Source: Xiphydria camelus (lineage: Eukaryota > Arthropoda > Insecta > Hymenoptera > Xiphydriidae). Taken from it: a DNA stretch of 64,000 nt. The stretch's first letter is position 1, and every line of letters begins with the position of its first letter. The DNA lies in NCBI GenBank assembly GCA_963678675.1, contig OY783197.1, forward strand, positions 22,487,934-22,551,933. Reading direction: 5' to 3'. Positions 46,316-58,026 of the stretch are shown here, in pieces. The notes beneath the pieces were generated by a model. The model did no database searches and had not been told where the DNA came from. It saw only the letters and a program-made list of their open reading frames with translations. A program made the translations under genes and the position numbers.

Positions 46316-46748
46316 ATAAGTATGCATTTTAAAGGCAAACAAATATAAATGAAGTGATAAAGTTTAAAACCTACATTCAGTTGTCTAAATACAAGGGCCA
46401 ATGATAAGTTCAGCCTCATACTCCTTGATGTCTTTCAAAGCATCGTTTGGAGAGGAATAATCACAAGATCGAACGAAAATCCAAGAAATGAAGGATGAGA
46501 CAGAAAAATGCCTTTTGTTCCATCTCACGGAGTTCCTCGAACGAACCGCGCGCGAGACCAGAGAGTAAATATCTTCACCTACTGGAGATGTCATCTCGTT
46601 AAGCCAACCCTCGAATTCCATTCAGTTCGCGACGACTGATACCAGCTTACCGCCCGTCCGCTCCGTCAAATAGCAGTCGAAGCCGGAACACTGTCGCGAT
46701 ACCGCATTAATTAGACGTTAGCCTTGGACCCCTAGTATTGCAATTAGT

Positions 46749-46949
46749 TTAACTGCCCGTGAATAGTACCCGATCTGTTCGGTGCGTCGATGCGCAATTG
46801 ATGCGGCCCTTGACAAACAGCACCAAGCCGTTCACCGGAATACCCAAGGCGATCGGAATCGCGACTCCGATTGCCGCGTCGTTGCGCCACTGCACCCCCA
46901 GCTGCACGCGTCTGTCTTTCCCGGGTCCCTCGATCGTTTGGTAGACCGT
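46749..46949 (-). CDS. Weak candidate coding exon, unidentified
   Basis: Following an acceptor-like TTACACAG, one minus-strand frame runs 66 codons to TAA: RVQLGVQWRNDAAIGVAIP, then ALGIPVNGLVLFVKGRINC. The composition looks protein-like with a hydrophobic central stretch and few low-complexity residues. Other frames here are open too, the region is GC-rich, and no family is recognised. It may equally be chance. Confidence 0.22.
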   Translation of the reverse strand, partial: TVYQTIEGPGKDRRVQLGVQWRNDAAIGVAIPIALGIPVNGLVLFVKGRINCASTHRTDRVLFTGS

Positions 46950-47232
46950 CTGTGTAATCCGTTACACTGTCGCGCATTCGGTGCACCGGATTCCGTATCG
47001 AGAGCAACGCGTGCACACATCGTATACGGATATCCGGAAGATGGAATTTGCTCATCGGCAAGGATGGCGGACGACGAAATCAATGGGCGTGAAGTACCTG
47101 AATAGTTTAAGAGCTTGGCTCTCACTGACGTTTGTTCGCGGAAGTGAGCGCGTGGAATGCCATCAAACGGAATTGGCAAGATCTCGCGTACTCGGAATCG
47201 TATGCGGATGGAACGGAATTGAGGCAATCTCA

Positions 47233-47264
<32 letters not shown>

Positions 47265-47635
47265 AGTGAGAAGTGGAGAGATTCTAGGAAAGAGATGGGA
47301 GGCCCCAGAAGTATCGTGACACGCTGAACGGATAAGAACTACTGAGAGCCTGAGACGGATATTGGTGAAGTGCGCCAGAACTGGTTATAACGTCCGTGGT
47401 AGAGTATGTATCGCTCCGATGGGATATCAAATGCGTTTTGCGTTTTGTCTTCGTTCGGTTTGAAGAGTCTGGGCGAATAAAGGAAGAGGCGGAGTGAGTG
47501 AAGGAGAGAAGGGGGCGAGACAGAAAAGAAAGTATTATATGATTAAGGATTAAAGGAATTCAGGCGAGGACACAGAGAGCACTGATGAAAGAAATATAGT
47601 TCAATCACATATTTTTCTCGCAAAAATCGAGATTT
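46950..47635. other. No gene recognised; (AG)n then poly-G at 47233-47264
   Basis: Microsatellite followed by a G run; the rest shows only short contradictory frames. Confidence 0.5.
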
Positions 47636-48240
47636 ATGGAATTAAACTCCAGGCCATTCTGTTAGATGTGTTTTTTCACACTGATTTCGAAGATCATAGA
47701 TTTGTTCAGAGCATTTCAAACAGGAACCGAGATATTGATGATTTTTGTAAAAAAAATCACTGTTTTTCGAATAAGGAATTATCGATATTTTATATTTTCT
47801 TTAAGATATCAACTAAATAACTGTACTGTTGGTAATCAGCGCGCAAAAGTATATAAGATAAGATGGTCGAACAATCGATTCCAAAGATTTCAATTTTTTC
47901 GGAAAAAAAATCAAAGGATACCTACTCTTTAAAACTTTTGCCAAAGTCGAATTTTCTGCACATGAATTCTGAATCACTCTATCCGATGTATTTTTTCGTG
48001 CTGATTCCGAAAATTATATATTTATTCAAAAAATTTCGAGCGAACGTCGAGATATCGATGATTGCTTGTAAAGAAATCATTTTTCTCGTAAACAACTATA
48101 TCTTGTATTCCCTTTGAGATGTCGACCCAATAACTGTGCCTTTCATACTCAGCGCGAGAAAACGCGTAAGATAGGATGATTGAGCGACCGATTCCAGAAA
48201 TTTCGATTTTCGGCCGGATATAAAGAAAGTAGGAACTGTC
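47636..48240. repeat. Two diverged tandem units of about 315 bp
   Basis: A block beginning TTTTTTCACACTGATTTCGA (about 47673) recurs as TTTTTTCGTGCTGATTCCGA (about 47991), each followed by TTTATTCA, CGAGATAT.GATGATT and AGAAATCA-like segments. Related units at 19795-20260. Confidence 0.55.
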
Positions 48241-49769
48241 GTGACAAAAGAGAACCCATTTCCTCTGACCAAAAAAAATGTGGAATATAATCCCTTTATT
48301 CAACTCCCACGAGGAGAGTCGGCCACTTTGTTACCATGCCTTGCCGGCATCACGGGATCAAAGCCGAGAGAGGAATTCGCGTCATCCTCGAGGCTCGTCC
48401 AAGGCTTCATCTCGAGCGCTGCCTTCATTCGAAACCGTAGAGCCTGAAAGCAATTCGGTCAGTGTTTCCTCAGTGACGCCTCTTCGCTGCGAGAGTGTCG
48501 CCTCTTCGGAGCGGTATTCCGATGTACTTCAGGTATGTTTCATCATCGTGATGCAGGTCGGACGCCTTTTAGTCGAGCGCGAGATGAACCGCCCGCGAAA
48601 GAATGCGAGGAGATGAAGGGAAGATCAAAGGTCTCGCCGTGCGGAGCCAGTGTTTCACGCATGCGTTGCCCTCGCCTGTGAAAGTGAAGTTCCCGACTTT
48701 TCTTTTCACCGTTTCTTTCACTGATCTTCGGCACCAGGATTTCGGAGGCAGGATCGCTATACGCGCACGTTTCGAATGAACGAAATATCGAGTACGAATT
48801 CCTCCAAACGCCGTCCTTTTGCACCAAGCCGGACGTCCAATTGGGTGGGCGCAACGACGCGTGAAGTTGGTAATTAGCGTTTAAACGGTGAGTTCTCGTC
48901 GTCGTCGTCGACGACTCGTTGGTTGCTCCACGGAGTCGCAAATGCGGCGCTCTTCTCTCGTGAAATTACTCGCCGCTAATCCGATTCCCAAGCGAAATCC
49001 ATTCCGGGGCTAATAAAATCCTTCGCTTTGTTAGCGGGGAGGCATTAAGTAATTGAATGCCACCGCAAAAATACAACACCACCGCGCGAGGCCCTTCCCC
49101 CGTTCGGAAGACACCCCGATTCAATTTTCTCGAAACAACAGGGATCCCCGTCGCTTTCCCGCTCTCGATTCTCTCAAATTTCAACGAGGCGCCCTTTCCC
49201 CTCTTCTCCTCTCCCATACAGACTCGTGCTCTTCCGCGTGCTCCTCTCCACCTCCCCGTGTGGCTTTCCCCTTCGTTGCGCTCCTTCGTGGACTCCCCTT
49301 CGACTTCCGGCTTCCGGTTTCCGCGAACACCTCTTTCTCGACAACGTGAAATGCGGAACGCGGAGTTACCCGCCTGCGAAGGCGACTGTTCTTATCTCGT
49401 GATAATGACGAGAATAATTGAGAACACGCGCTTCCGTGATTGTCGTTTTTACACGGCGTAATAAATTCGATAGATAGTTCGGCGTTTAATCGTTCTGTTA
49501 GAGAAAGACGCAGGGGAAAAAGTACAGACAATCTGTGTCATAATAAAAGGAGGAGGTAGATTAAAAAATTGGGGTAAGGCTGAATTTTTAATATGCCGTT
49601 TCTGGTGGTCAAAAGATCAGATCCCAAGTTCTCGTATCCATCCCCATCGGTATGCCTTCACCGCAATCTTGAAAACATTTTTGGAATCAAGTTATCTCAT
49701 TTCTTATTCGTCGGAGGGAAGAAAGTGTAAGGACAAAAATTGTAGGGTTAGAAATATGCAACATTGTTT
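48241..49769. other. No gene recognised
   Basis: CpG-rich at 48400-49450. Frames of 98-134 codons on both strands, Ser/Arg/Pro-rich, no motif. Confidence 0.5.
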
Positions 49770-49925
49770 GTCTAAGAAATTAAAAATAAGACAAGTAAAC
49801 ATTAGAAACTTATTATTACCACGTATTTTTATCATCAGATAAGCAACTTTTCTGATACTGTCAACTAGAACTAGAGAGTAGTTCTTTAGGCTATCTGCTA
49901 TATTGTCTTATAGAAAAATGTCCCT
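49770..49925. repeat. Repeat fragment shared with 35680-35845
   Basis: ATAAGACAAGTAAACATTAG, AACTAGAACTAGAGAGTAG and ATTGTCTTATAGAAAAATGT blocks match the fam-B insert. Confidence 0.6.
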
Positions 49926-51206
49926 TTCATTCCACTTCCCCCCTTTTGGCTACAACCGTAACCTCTTTGGTAATCCGTGGGCGGACCGATATAATCACCG
50001 ACGATCCACGCGATGAAGAAGTTTCCGTTCCGTCGGATACACGCGTGTCCGTCTCCTTCTTCGCATCGATGTATTCCGATAAATCCGAAATTGCCGGGCG
50101 AACTGGAAAGAGAAAAAAGTGCGAGGGAAGAGAGTCCGCGACATCAATCAACGTCATTATCAGAAAACCATTCGCTCGATCGACTGCTCCGCTAAGCGCG
50201 AGCCGGGCCTCGCAAACAACGTCATCCGGATGTCGCCGCTATACCGCTCGGCCGCTGCCATCATCGTTCATCGATTCCGCATGAATAACGAAAGTCATAA
50301 GGATTATCTTGAGAAAATGATGTACTCTAATTTTTCCCGTCACCAATTTTTCGTATTTTTCTTTTCACTTCTAAAAGTTGAAAATTTGCTCCCACGACGG
50401 AATTGCTATATCCTTTCATTCCGACACGTGTCTCAGCTTTCTTTTGAAAAAAAGTCGATATATTTAGGTATTATAGCACGACTGCTCCTTTGACAACCTC
50501 AAGGTGATCCTTTCATCGAGCGCCTCCACCCCTGGCTACTTGGCATCTGGAATACATCCGACTTAACTACACAGTATCTCGATTGGCTCGATATATATAG
50601 ATGCCTATATCGCGATGAAAAAGAGCAGCAATGGCATTTCTAATACAGACCAAGTTTTTTTCCACGGTAGGTATTCAATAAGTCGAATAAATGTCGCTGA
50701 AACGCGAGCACGAACTTACCAGACTTTTGCAGTAAAACGAAAGCGTATCTTGTTCGACCAAATGGAGCGTCTGACCGTCTCGGTCAAGCTTCAAGGGCTA
50801 GACAGATAACAGGAATTGTTTCTGTCCAACCGAAAGACACATTGGTCCCGATGCCGCGGCGCTTATGGGGCTTTCACGTTAATGGCCATATTGATGCGTT
50901 CGGCGCGGTGGTTTCTGGATAGTGTACTATGTTATCGCGCACGTGTATAGGGCCGGGGAAGACGTGGGAGCATCATTGCGTCTTCCGGTTCATCGGAGAG
51001 GGGTGGGGTCGATTGGCGTAGCGTGAGACACGTTGGCGGAAGGTTTATGCTCGAATTAGAGCATAATTCGTCAATTGGTGCTCCGATAACAATTTTTTCT
51101 GCTACACCAGAGGGAACGTTGAGAAGAGGGTGAAGATTACGTTTGCAAAATTGCATCCTTACCTTGGCCATTAAGGTTATAATAAATTGAAGGGTACGTC
51201 ATCTCA
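49926..51206. other. No gene recognised
   Basis: A minus-strand frame at 50932-51171 (79 codons) has balanced composition but no motif or clear splice sites, so it is noted rather than called. Confidence 0.45.
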
Positions 51207-51426
51207 AGCGGAAAAATTCGATATATTTCCTATATAATCCATATGTGGTTTTGGTCATACATATACGATTTCTATATTAACCATATATATATGGACTATG
51301 TATGGATTATACAAACATTTAAAAATCTGCATGTAGTCCTTATATGACTGATACAGAAATTAGATATAATCCATATAAGACCAAAACCATATATGGATTG
51401 TGTACAAAATATATGAAACTTTTCCG
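51207..51426. mobile_element. fam-H fold-back MITE
   Basis: GCGGAAAAATTCGATATATT pairs with ATATATGAAACTTTTCCGT. The inner arms share CCATATRTGGTTTTGGTC; the core is ATATGG/CCATAT-rich. Confidence 0.7.
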
Positions 51427-51471
51427 TCTTTGATGTAGAAATGAGTACAATTACTTCCTTTTTCGAACACG

Positions 51472-52050
51472 AACTCAGAGAAAAATCTGGTTGAAAGAAC
51501 CATAATTTAACTCAAAATCGTAGTCGATGTTGGCGCTAATAATAATTTCATAGTTTTTCTGAGCAGTGAGATTCATATAATAGTAACAACAGATCAAGAT
51601 TGCTGCAACAAGGTCAATCTGCAGTATAATCTAAAAATGCCCTTAATTTTTTTTTAAATAGTTGACACTACCATGCAGTAATACAATGTTATTGACCTAC
51701 TTTTGTAGTTAATTCCACCATTGTGCACGGCTATCACAAATTACAACCTTGTCGTTACTATAACCACGTAACAAAAGTTATTTTGACTGCATTAATGGCC
51801 TGTTCAATCATACATATACCATTTGAGACGAAACTTACTCGCCAGGAAAGAAACTTCAATCAATATTATCTCATTATTTATGAACTTTTAGTCTATATCA
51901 ATACAAGACAGCTAAAAGTTCATAGATAATGAGATAATAGTGATTCAAGTTTCTTTCCTGGCGAGTAAATTTAGCCTCATATGGTACCAGTAACCAGGAA
52001 AATTCAATCTTGCGATTATGGTTGACTTTACCATCCACTTTCCTCTCAGT
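51472..52050. mobile_element. MITE of the 38589-38985 family, interrupted
   Basis: CTCAGAGAAAAATCTGG start; the right end CTTGCGATTATGGTTGA to CTCTCAGTA matches 38589 onward in reverse. An unrelated fold-back sits at 51819-51984. Confidence 0.7.
51819..51984. mobile_element. Nested fold-back MITE with TA duplication, 166 bp
   Basis: Ends CCATTTGAG / CTCATATGG; arms share TTACTCGCCAGGAAAGAAAC and ATAATGAGATAAT-type blocks. TA at 51817-51818 and 51985-51986. The uninterrupted host sequence is at 38650-38690. Confidence 0.8.
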
Positions 52051-53283
52051 ACAGCTTCTGACGCTCATGGCCTCGATTCAAAAAAACGTCCAGCTGGAAA
52101 GAAGAGTCCTTATCATAATCTTTACGAGTCGCGAACGGGATACAGATTGCTCGATTAAAAGCATCGCATTTCGATGCTCCTCATTAATACACGACAGCGG
52201 GATATAAGAATTTATCAAGTACTTGTACGTTCCACAGCATCACCATCCCGAGCGGAAGGATATTCGCACAGCCGATGATGTAGAAGTGTTCCGAAAAATT
52301 CCAACTATTCCTAGACATTCCGTTTCAAGACAGCCTGTATAATAAAGACGTCTCGAATCCGAGCCAAAGCCACGGCACACCATGAAGTCGTTCCCAGTAC
52401 GACGCGCAGTCCCACCGTCGCTCGATCGAACTTTACAGCGCACACGACGATTTACTTTTCTCCTCGAAAATCAATGTAACCCACATTCTCCGCTACATTG
52501 GAGCCGTGACACGGTCGTCGGAAGTACGCGGCGGGAACGTTCGGGCGAGCGAGTCTATTCTTCGAGAGTGCGGCCAGGCGTGATGAGTTTCGGTCCATTT
52601 CTCCTGCGGCCACAGGCGCGCCGGCGGTACCCGAAGGACCCACGAAGTCGTTACGGCTGTCCTCGCGCGGGTATAAAGTGATTTTTGGGGCTCGCCTCTC
52701 CGCGATCGAGTCCGCGCGCCCCTCCACCTCTCGTCGAGAACCGAGCGACGCTGATGCGGTCGTCATACGTCTCTTCCGAGATTTCCGCGCGAGAAGAGGC
52801 GTGCCCTCCACCTTCCTCTCCGTCGAATCGAGAAAATACGCGGGCAATACGTATCTCGACGCGCCTTCCGCTCTCTCGGATGTCGTATCTTCCTGGAGTC
52901 GACGGAATGTTCGGAGGATTCAGCGAAATTGTGCGCGAGGGTGAGAGAGGGACCGGGAGGGCTTTCGAAAGCACCAACCTCGACTGCAGACCCGGATCCC
53001 ACCTCCTCCCCGCGATCCCTGGAAAGATGCTTAATTCAGATCCAGCATCCCACCCTTTTACCTCGACATCTCGAGTATTTAGCACTTGCGTTATCAAAGG
53101 GAGTAATTTAATTATGCCAAGCGTTTCGGGGCGGGAGAAGGTTGCGTTCCTCGTGTAATAACGGCCGTGGCTGAACGAATCGTATACCTTGTCGAGAGTT
53201 GGCTCGCCTGTCGTATTGGCCTTGGTTTAACGTATGGATTTAATTAGTTAATCGCCGGTGATCCTCTTAGACTCATTGATATA
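52051..53283. other. No gene recognised; CpG-rich at 52380-53030
   Basis: Frames up to 157 codons on both strands in CpG-rich DNA, with no motif. Confidence 0.5.
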
Positions 53284-53543
53284 CACCGAGAGAAATAATT
53301 GATAGTACCGAAGACAATTTTTCTTCAATGAAAAATATGATGTAATTCCAGGACGAAGTTTTCTTCGCGCAAGAAAATATTGTACAGGCTCAAGCAATTG
53401 TTTCTTTAGCTCAGAAAGAATTTCTTGTTCCGACAAAGGTACTCTTGAATCGATCAAGAATCTGTATTCTTACAAGTTTTCAAAATCATATGTTCTTGAT
53501 TCAAGAAACATCTGTTTGATACTAGCAATTATTTCTCTCAGTG
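53284..53543. mobile_element. TA-target MITE, intact copy
   Basis: CACCGAGAGAAATAATTG to CAATTATTTCTCTCAGTG, TA at 53282-53283 and 53544-53545. Uninterrupted relative of 21542-22095. Confidence 0.8.
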
Positions 53544-54559
53544 TAGAACCATTACTGCCTACTAGCTACAGACGTGACTGTTGGAGCTAATGGAAAAGGT
53601 GCGTCATCCAATTCAAAGTTTGAGCATATCACGTATCTGACACACCAAATAACGCAAAATATCCCTACCGTTCTGGACACAGAGGTGGTCCAACTTAGGC
53701 GCCGGTCCAAATTCGGCAACAACTCTCTCACGTTTCATAGTAAGACAAAATATGGAATCCCAAACATTTTTTTTCCTCACGCACAATCGCATCGTGAATA
53801 TGACGAAGTATGAATACCAGCCACGCGCGTATGAGGCACATATTGGTACACGCGCGTAACGCGGTATAGTTGGACTCGGTCGCGGTTGTTACCTGTTGTT
53901 TAGAGGCTATAGTTAGTTCATTATTGCACTCGGGGGACGCGGCGAGAGAAGCGAGCGGACGACCGTCGGGGAGACGCGGAGGATGCAGATCACGTACCTA
54001 ATTGGCCGGGCGGGCAAAGTGGCAAACTGCTTGGGCGGAACGGACGAGACGAGAGTCATATCGAATTACGTTGCTCCCTCCGAAAACCGTGTTACTACAC
54101 CGCTTCGTTGTATTCGTCAAATTCACCCTCGCACTACCCGGCATTAATTTAATCCCGCCGCGACCTCAACGGTCGTCCGTTGATGCGATGGTGGAAGAAT
54201 CGCTGCTTCGTGCGTATTTATATACAGACACACCTACGCAGACTCGATCATTGCGGCGTCTACAGCCGAGCGCGCTGGCTGTACCTACCGCCGCGCTGCT
54301 TCTCAGAGATCGCGAGAGCGAATCTATTTCACGATCCAACAAAGGGGAACAGCCTCTTCCATTATGGGTAATATCATCGAGTAACGAGAATTCTCTCTCG
54401 TGATGTTAACGAAGAATCGTATACCTATCCGAATTGAAATTTTACCTCTACTTTAACGCTTTTAATACTTCATTTAGTCTACTATTGGCCTACTCAACCT
54501 AGAACCCCCTATTTCGAATCTAAAGTTGTTGAAATATTCATTGACGATCCATTTGAGGC
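53544..54559. other. No gene recognised
   Basis: A 133-codon plus-strand frame at 54002-54403 has no motif. Confidence 0.45.
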
Positions 54560-54923
54560 TTAACGTAGGGTTTTCATACAATGGAAAATCGACCTACCAT
54601 AAGCCGAAAAGAGTAGGTCTAAAATTTTGATTCGGGCATTATAGATTTCTCTTTGCCTCTCTCTCTTTTCCTTCATATCGCCGTCCTTAACACGCTTAAG
54701 CGGCAAGAACGCCTCATGCAAATCCCTTCCATCGAAGTGGCGTCCAAGCAGGGCGCGCCTCTCTGGTTGGGGTTCCATGTATATTACATCTGGCCAAGGA
54801 AGCTGGGCCGGAGATCGTCGATCCTCTCCGCGTACCCAGGATACCGGTTTCTGCAGCGGCACATTCATGAATATCGGGTGGTCCAGCCCTTCGGGTGTTT
54901 CCGCAGAGATTTCGTCTCGCCAT
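54560..54923 (-). CDS. Weak candidate coding exon, unidentified
   Basis: An acceptor-like CGTCTACAG precedes a minus-strand frame of about 120 codons. It reads RWRDEISAETPEGLDHPIF, then LPWPDVIYMEPQPERR and a Lys/Arg/Glu-rich tail, to TGA or a donor inside. Composition and lack of low complexity are protein-like. The opposite strand is open for 97 codons over the same bases, and I recognise no domain. Confidence 0.25.
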
Positions 54924-54968
54924 CTGTAGACGCCGTGGATGGCTAGCTATCGAATAAATCTGTTACTA

Positions 54969-55394
54969 CACTGAAAGAAAGTTTTCATTGACTCAATTGA
55001 ATATCAGTTAAGCCAATCACATCGCGATGTTAAATTTGCGGAATCAGAAGGTGAAGATGTTCCAATTGGACATCGCAGTTGGGCGACGATTTTTCATAAA
55101 CCTCATCGGTTGTTGAGATAATTTGTTTAGGAATTTAAATGATGAATTTATTAAAGAATCAGATTGATAATTAACTGAGTAATATAGTCAATTCAATTGC
55201 CCAACCATTGTTTCAACCTCTAAACATTTGGGGCAATTGCATTGGTAACTAAGTCAACTGAAAAAGTCGACTATGCCGTGCAGTTGCATTAATTTCGTTT
55301 CATCAACAGTCATGATAAGTAAAATTCGATTTGATTGACTGCAAATTCTCTGACCCCATGATATAGTTGCAAACACAACAATTTTTTTTTTCAG
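54969..55394. mobile_element. TA-target MITE
   Basis: TA then CACTGAAAGAAAGTTTTC; the right end is AATTTTTTTTTTCAG then TA. The interior has repeated TCAATTG blocks. A tiny hairpin element follows immediately at its right end. Confidence 0.6.
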
Positions 55395-55398
55395 TATA

Positions 55399-55484
55399 CA
55401 CGGAAAAAAGAATTCTGTGCTATGTCGCTTCTAAAGACAACTTCTACGATGTGAAATATTTCGTACACAATTCTTTTTTCCGTG
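55399..55484. mobile_element. 86-bp hairpin mini-element with TA duplication
   Basis: CACGGAAAAAAGAATT pairs perfectly with AATTCTTTTTTCCGTG; TA at 55397-55398 and 55485-55486. Confidence 0.8.
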
Positions 55485-55486
55485 TA

Positions 55487-56167
55487 CCGCGGGTTTATCG
55501 TTCGTCATCCGCGTTGACGATATCGATTGCTGCATGTGCGGCAGTCTCATGAATATTAGGAACGGCTCTCTTCCGGGAGAGGCTTTAGCGAAGGTTTCCT
55601 CTTACCTGGCGGGTCCCGCGGAAAGCGCTGGATGAGTATACTAAGTAAATCTATAGGTACAGCTCGTGCCAGGTAACGAGAGAACGCCTCGCTGTAGAGC
55701 AGCTTGTGGCTTTGCCCTTCGTCATCTCCGCGGAGTGAAATTCCGAGTTAAAGCCCGGGTTGAGCGCGTGGATAGTAGTCGTTGCGGCTCATGCATATTG
55801 CATGGAAAGCTAATACGTCCTTAACGTGCTTTACTGACGTTAAGAAGGGTCCCGTTCTGTTTGCCGGGGATCGCGTAATACGTCGCGACGAGTGGGAGTG
55901 TGTGCTCGCGCTCGTCCGACTGGGGTTCGAAATCGGGAAAGGAAGGAGCGAAGGATTTGCTATTTGGGGTAACTGTTCGATATTAATAGCCGCGCTGAGA
56001 AAATGTCACGATGGTTAATGGATATTACGTTGGTAGCACACATCCGATTTGTATATTAGTATTTAATTCACTCGAGCAACAGTTAAGATAAATCCAAATA
56101 TGAGTAGGTAGTTAATAAACCCTGCGATGTATTCGTTGTACATATACACGATTCTTTGTTTAATACA
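55487..56167. other. No gene recognised
   Basis: Nothing notable. Confidence 0.4.
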
Positions 56168-56169
56168 AG

Positions 56170-56361
56170 CCAGTGGAGCGGGTTGCATATCAGTTGGCGC
56201 ATTCAATCCGCGGCGGTTTCTTGTAATTCGGTGGTAATACCGACAGCCAAGAAAAACATTGGTTATCTCATTTCACAACTGTTGAGATGACCGATGCTGT
56301 TCAGACTGATACGTCTATTTGGTTCAGTTCTTCGCTCTGTCGAGGTATATCCCGCTCCATT
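56170..56361. mobile_element. fam-N element
   Basis: Ends CCAGTGGAGCGGG / CCCGCTCCATTGG. The core TTGAGATGACCGATGCTGTT and ACGTCTATTTGGTT is shared with 59140-59345. Confidence 0.6.
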
Positions 56362-56500
56362 GGCGTGTATTAAATCAAAGACCCTGTATGTAATATTAAT
56401 ATGGTAATAGTTACTTGATGAATATTAACAGTTTTGTCGATTTCAAGCGACGCGATTTCTAACGTTTGATACACTGACAGTTAAGAAACATCATTAACTG

Positions 56501-57015
56501 TATGGAATAACTGATACTAGTAAATTTTATTATATATGTGATAAAAGAGAGGTACACGTAAGGGGTTTCGGATGTTCCTACTGCACTGAAGAACAATTTT
56601 TCCTAAGACAGTGGTAAATTGTAACGTAAAGTATCAAGATTTAAAGTGTTGAAAAGAAGTGTTAAAGAAAAGTGTTAAAGAGTTGCACTGTAAAAACACC
56701 TGAAAACCCTCATGTGTATACTGATAAAACAGTTTATTTATAGCTAATATACGTATACTTGATTATGGCAAAATAAATATTTCTTTGGGCCAATGAAATA
56801 CTCGTTAGCTATTATGTATGCTACATACGAGTATGTATGTATTTCTGTTTGAATGAGATAAACATTCTAATGAATAGCATATATTTACTTGACTCAGCGA
56901 AATATTGCTTTCGCCGTAATCAAGTGTATATTTACTATCTACAAATAAACTCTTCTCTCGGTGTACTTCTTTTATTGTAAATAAAGTAAAATTTACCGGC
57001 TTCAGTCTTTCCGTG
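56501..57015. mobile_element. fam-B MITE interrupted by fam-K
   Basis: GGAATAACTGATACTAGTAA to CAGTCTTTCCGTG; core TTTCGGATGTTCCTACTGC. Interrupted at 56721-56963. Confidence 0.7.
56721..56963. mobile_element. fam-K MITE nested in fam-B
   Basis: CTGATAAAACAGTTTATTTA to CTTCTCTCGGTG; TA at 56719-56720 and 56964-56965. The insertion point is the same fam-B position hit by fam-F at 3469. Confidence 0.75.
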
Positions 57016-57979
57016 TGCTACTGTTTTCATCTCTCAGTGCGCTCGATTATTCTGTTTCGAACTTTTATCAAAGCTGCCGCCAAACTTGCGATAAGCGCTA
57101 TATTGGAAAAATATATTCCAAGCGTGCTTGATTTCGCGAGGGGTAACCCTCGTATGCGCGCACGTGTACGTGACAAACGAAGGGACGAAGCGATTTCTCG
57201 AGAAGGCCTCTTAGCAACCGTCCCGAATAAGATCTTCGAGAGAGCTTTCGCTTCGCCCTTTGCCGTTCGCGACTGTCGTAAATCGTGTTTTCGTTTTGCG
57301 ACCGAGCTGGCTGGGCCATCCCTCGTTTCGGGGTAAAAGATATTTGAGGAAGAGCGGGGGTGGGGGAGCGTTGGCGGTTGCGCGGTATTAAGAGCGTAGG
57401 ATTCTCGGAACGATTCCGAGCACTATTTCACTATTGTCGTCGTAAATCCCGCGGGAGATGAGGATCGATGCGGAGGGGTTGGAAAAAGTGCAGTAAGTAC
57501 GTGGGAGGGTTTCTCTTCAGTACTGTCGCTTCGACTGGTTTTCTTTTTATTCAACTAATTGTTACCGGAATGTTATCAAACTTTTTCAGTTTTCCGAGTG
57601 AAATAAAGAATTAAATAAATATTTACACAAGAACTTAATTAAACACATCATTACTTTTCTAATTTTATATAAAATCAAAAATCTTCCCTGAGAAAACATC
57701 CCGCGCGTGTACATCCCCCTGAGTTCGTTCTCTCCCTCTAGCGCCAACGCGTCCGCCTCCCTCTCTTCATTTCTTCCAACCCCCTTTCTTTCATCAGCGC
57801 TTTTTTCAGCACTCCGCGCGATGCCAACGCAGGCGTCATTCGAGCGCGAACATTTCGGCGATGCAGAAACTCCCCCGAAACTCTCGCGAACCGCAACGGA
57901 TGTCGCCTTCATCTCTGGTCGCTCGTCGTCTCCGCAGTCGCTTCTCCACTTCGTAGTTGCAGTTGAACCGAGTCGACGC

Positions 57980-57980
<1 letters not shown>
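57016..57980. other. No gene recognised
   Basis: Frames of 107-120 codons on both strands, no motif. Confidence 0.45.

Positions 57981-58022
<42 letters not shown>
57981..58022. repeat. (TC)n microsatellite
   Basis: About 21 TC units. Confidence 0.97.

Positions 58023-58026
<4 letters not shown>

Noticed and set aside
55915..55945. GGGTTCGAAATCG, tRNA T-loop-like
   Set aside because: No acceptor or anticodon stems pair in the expected positions.
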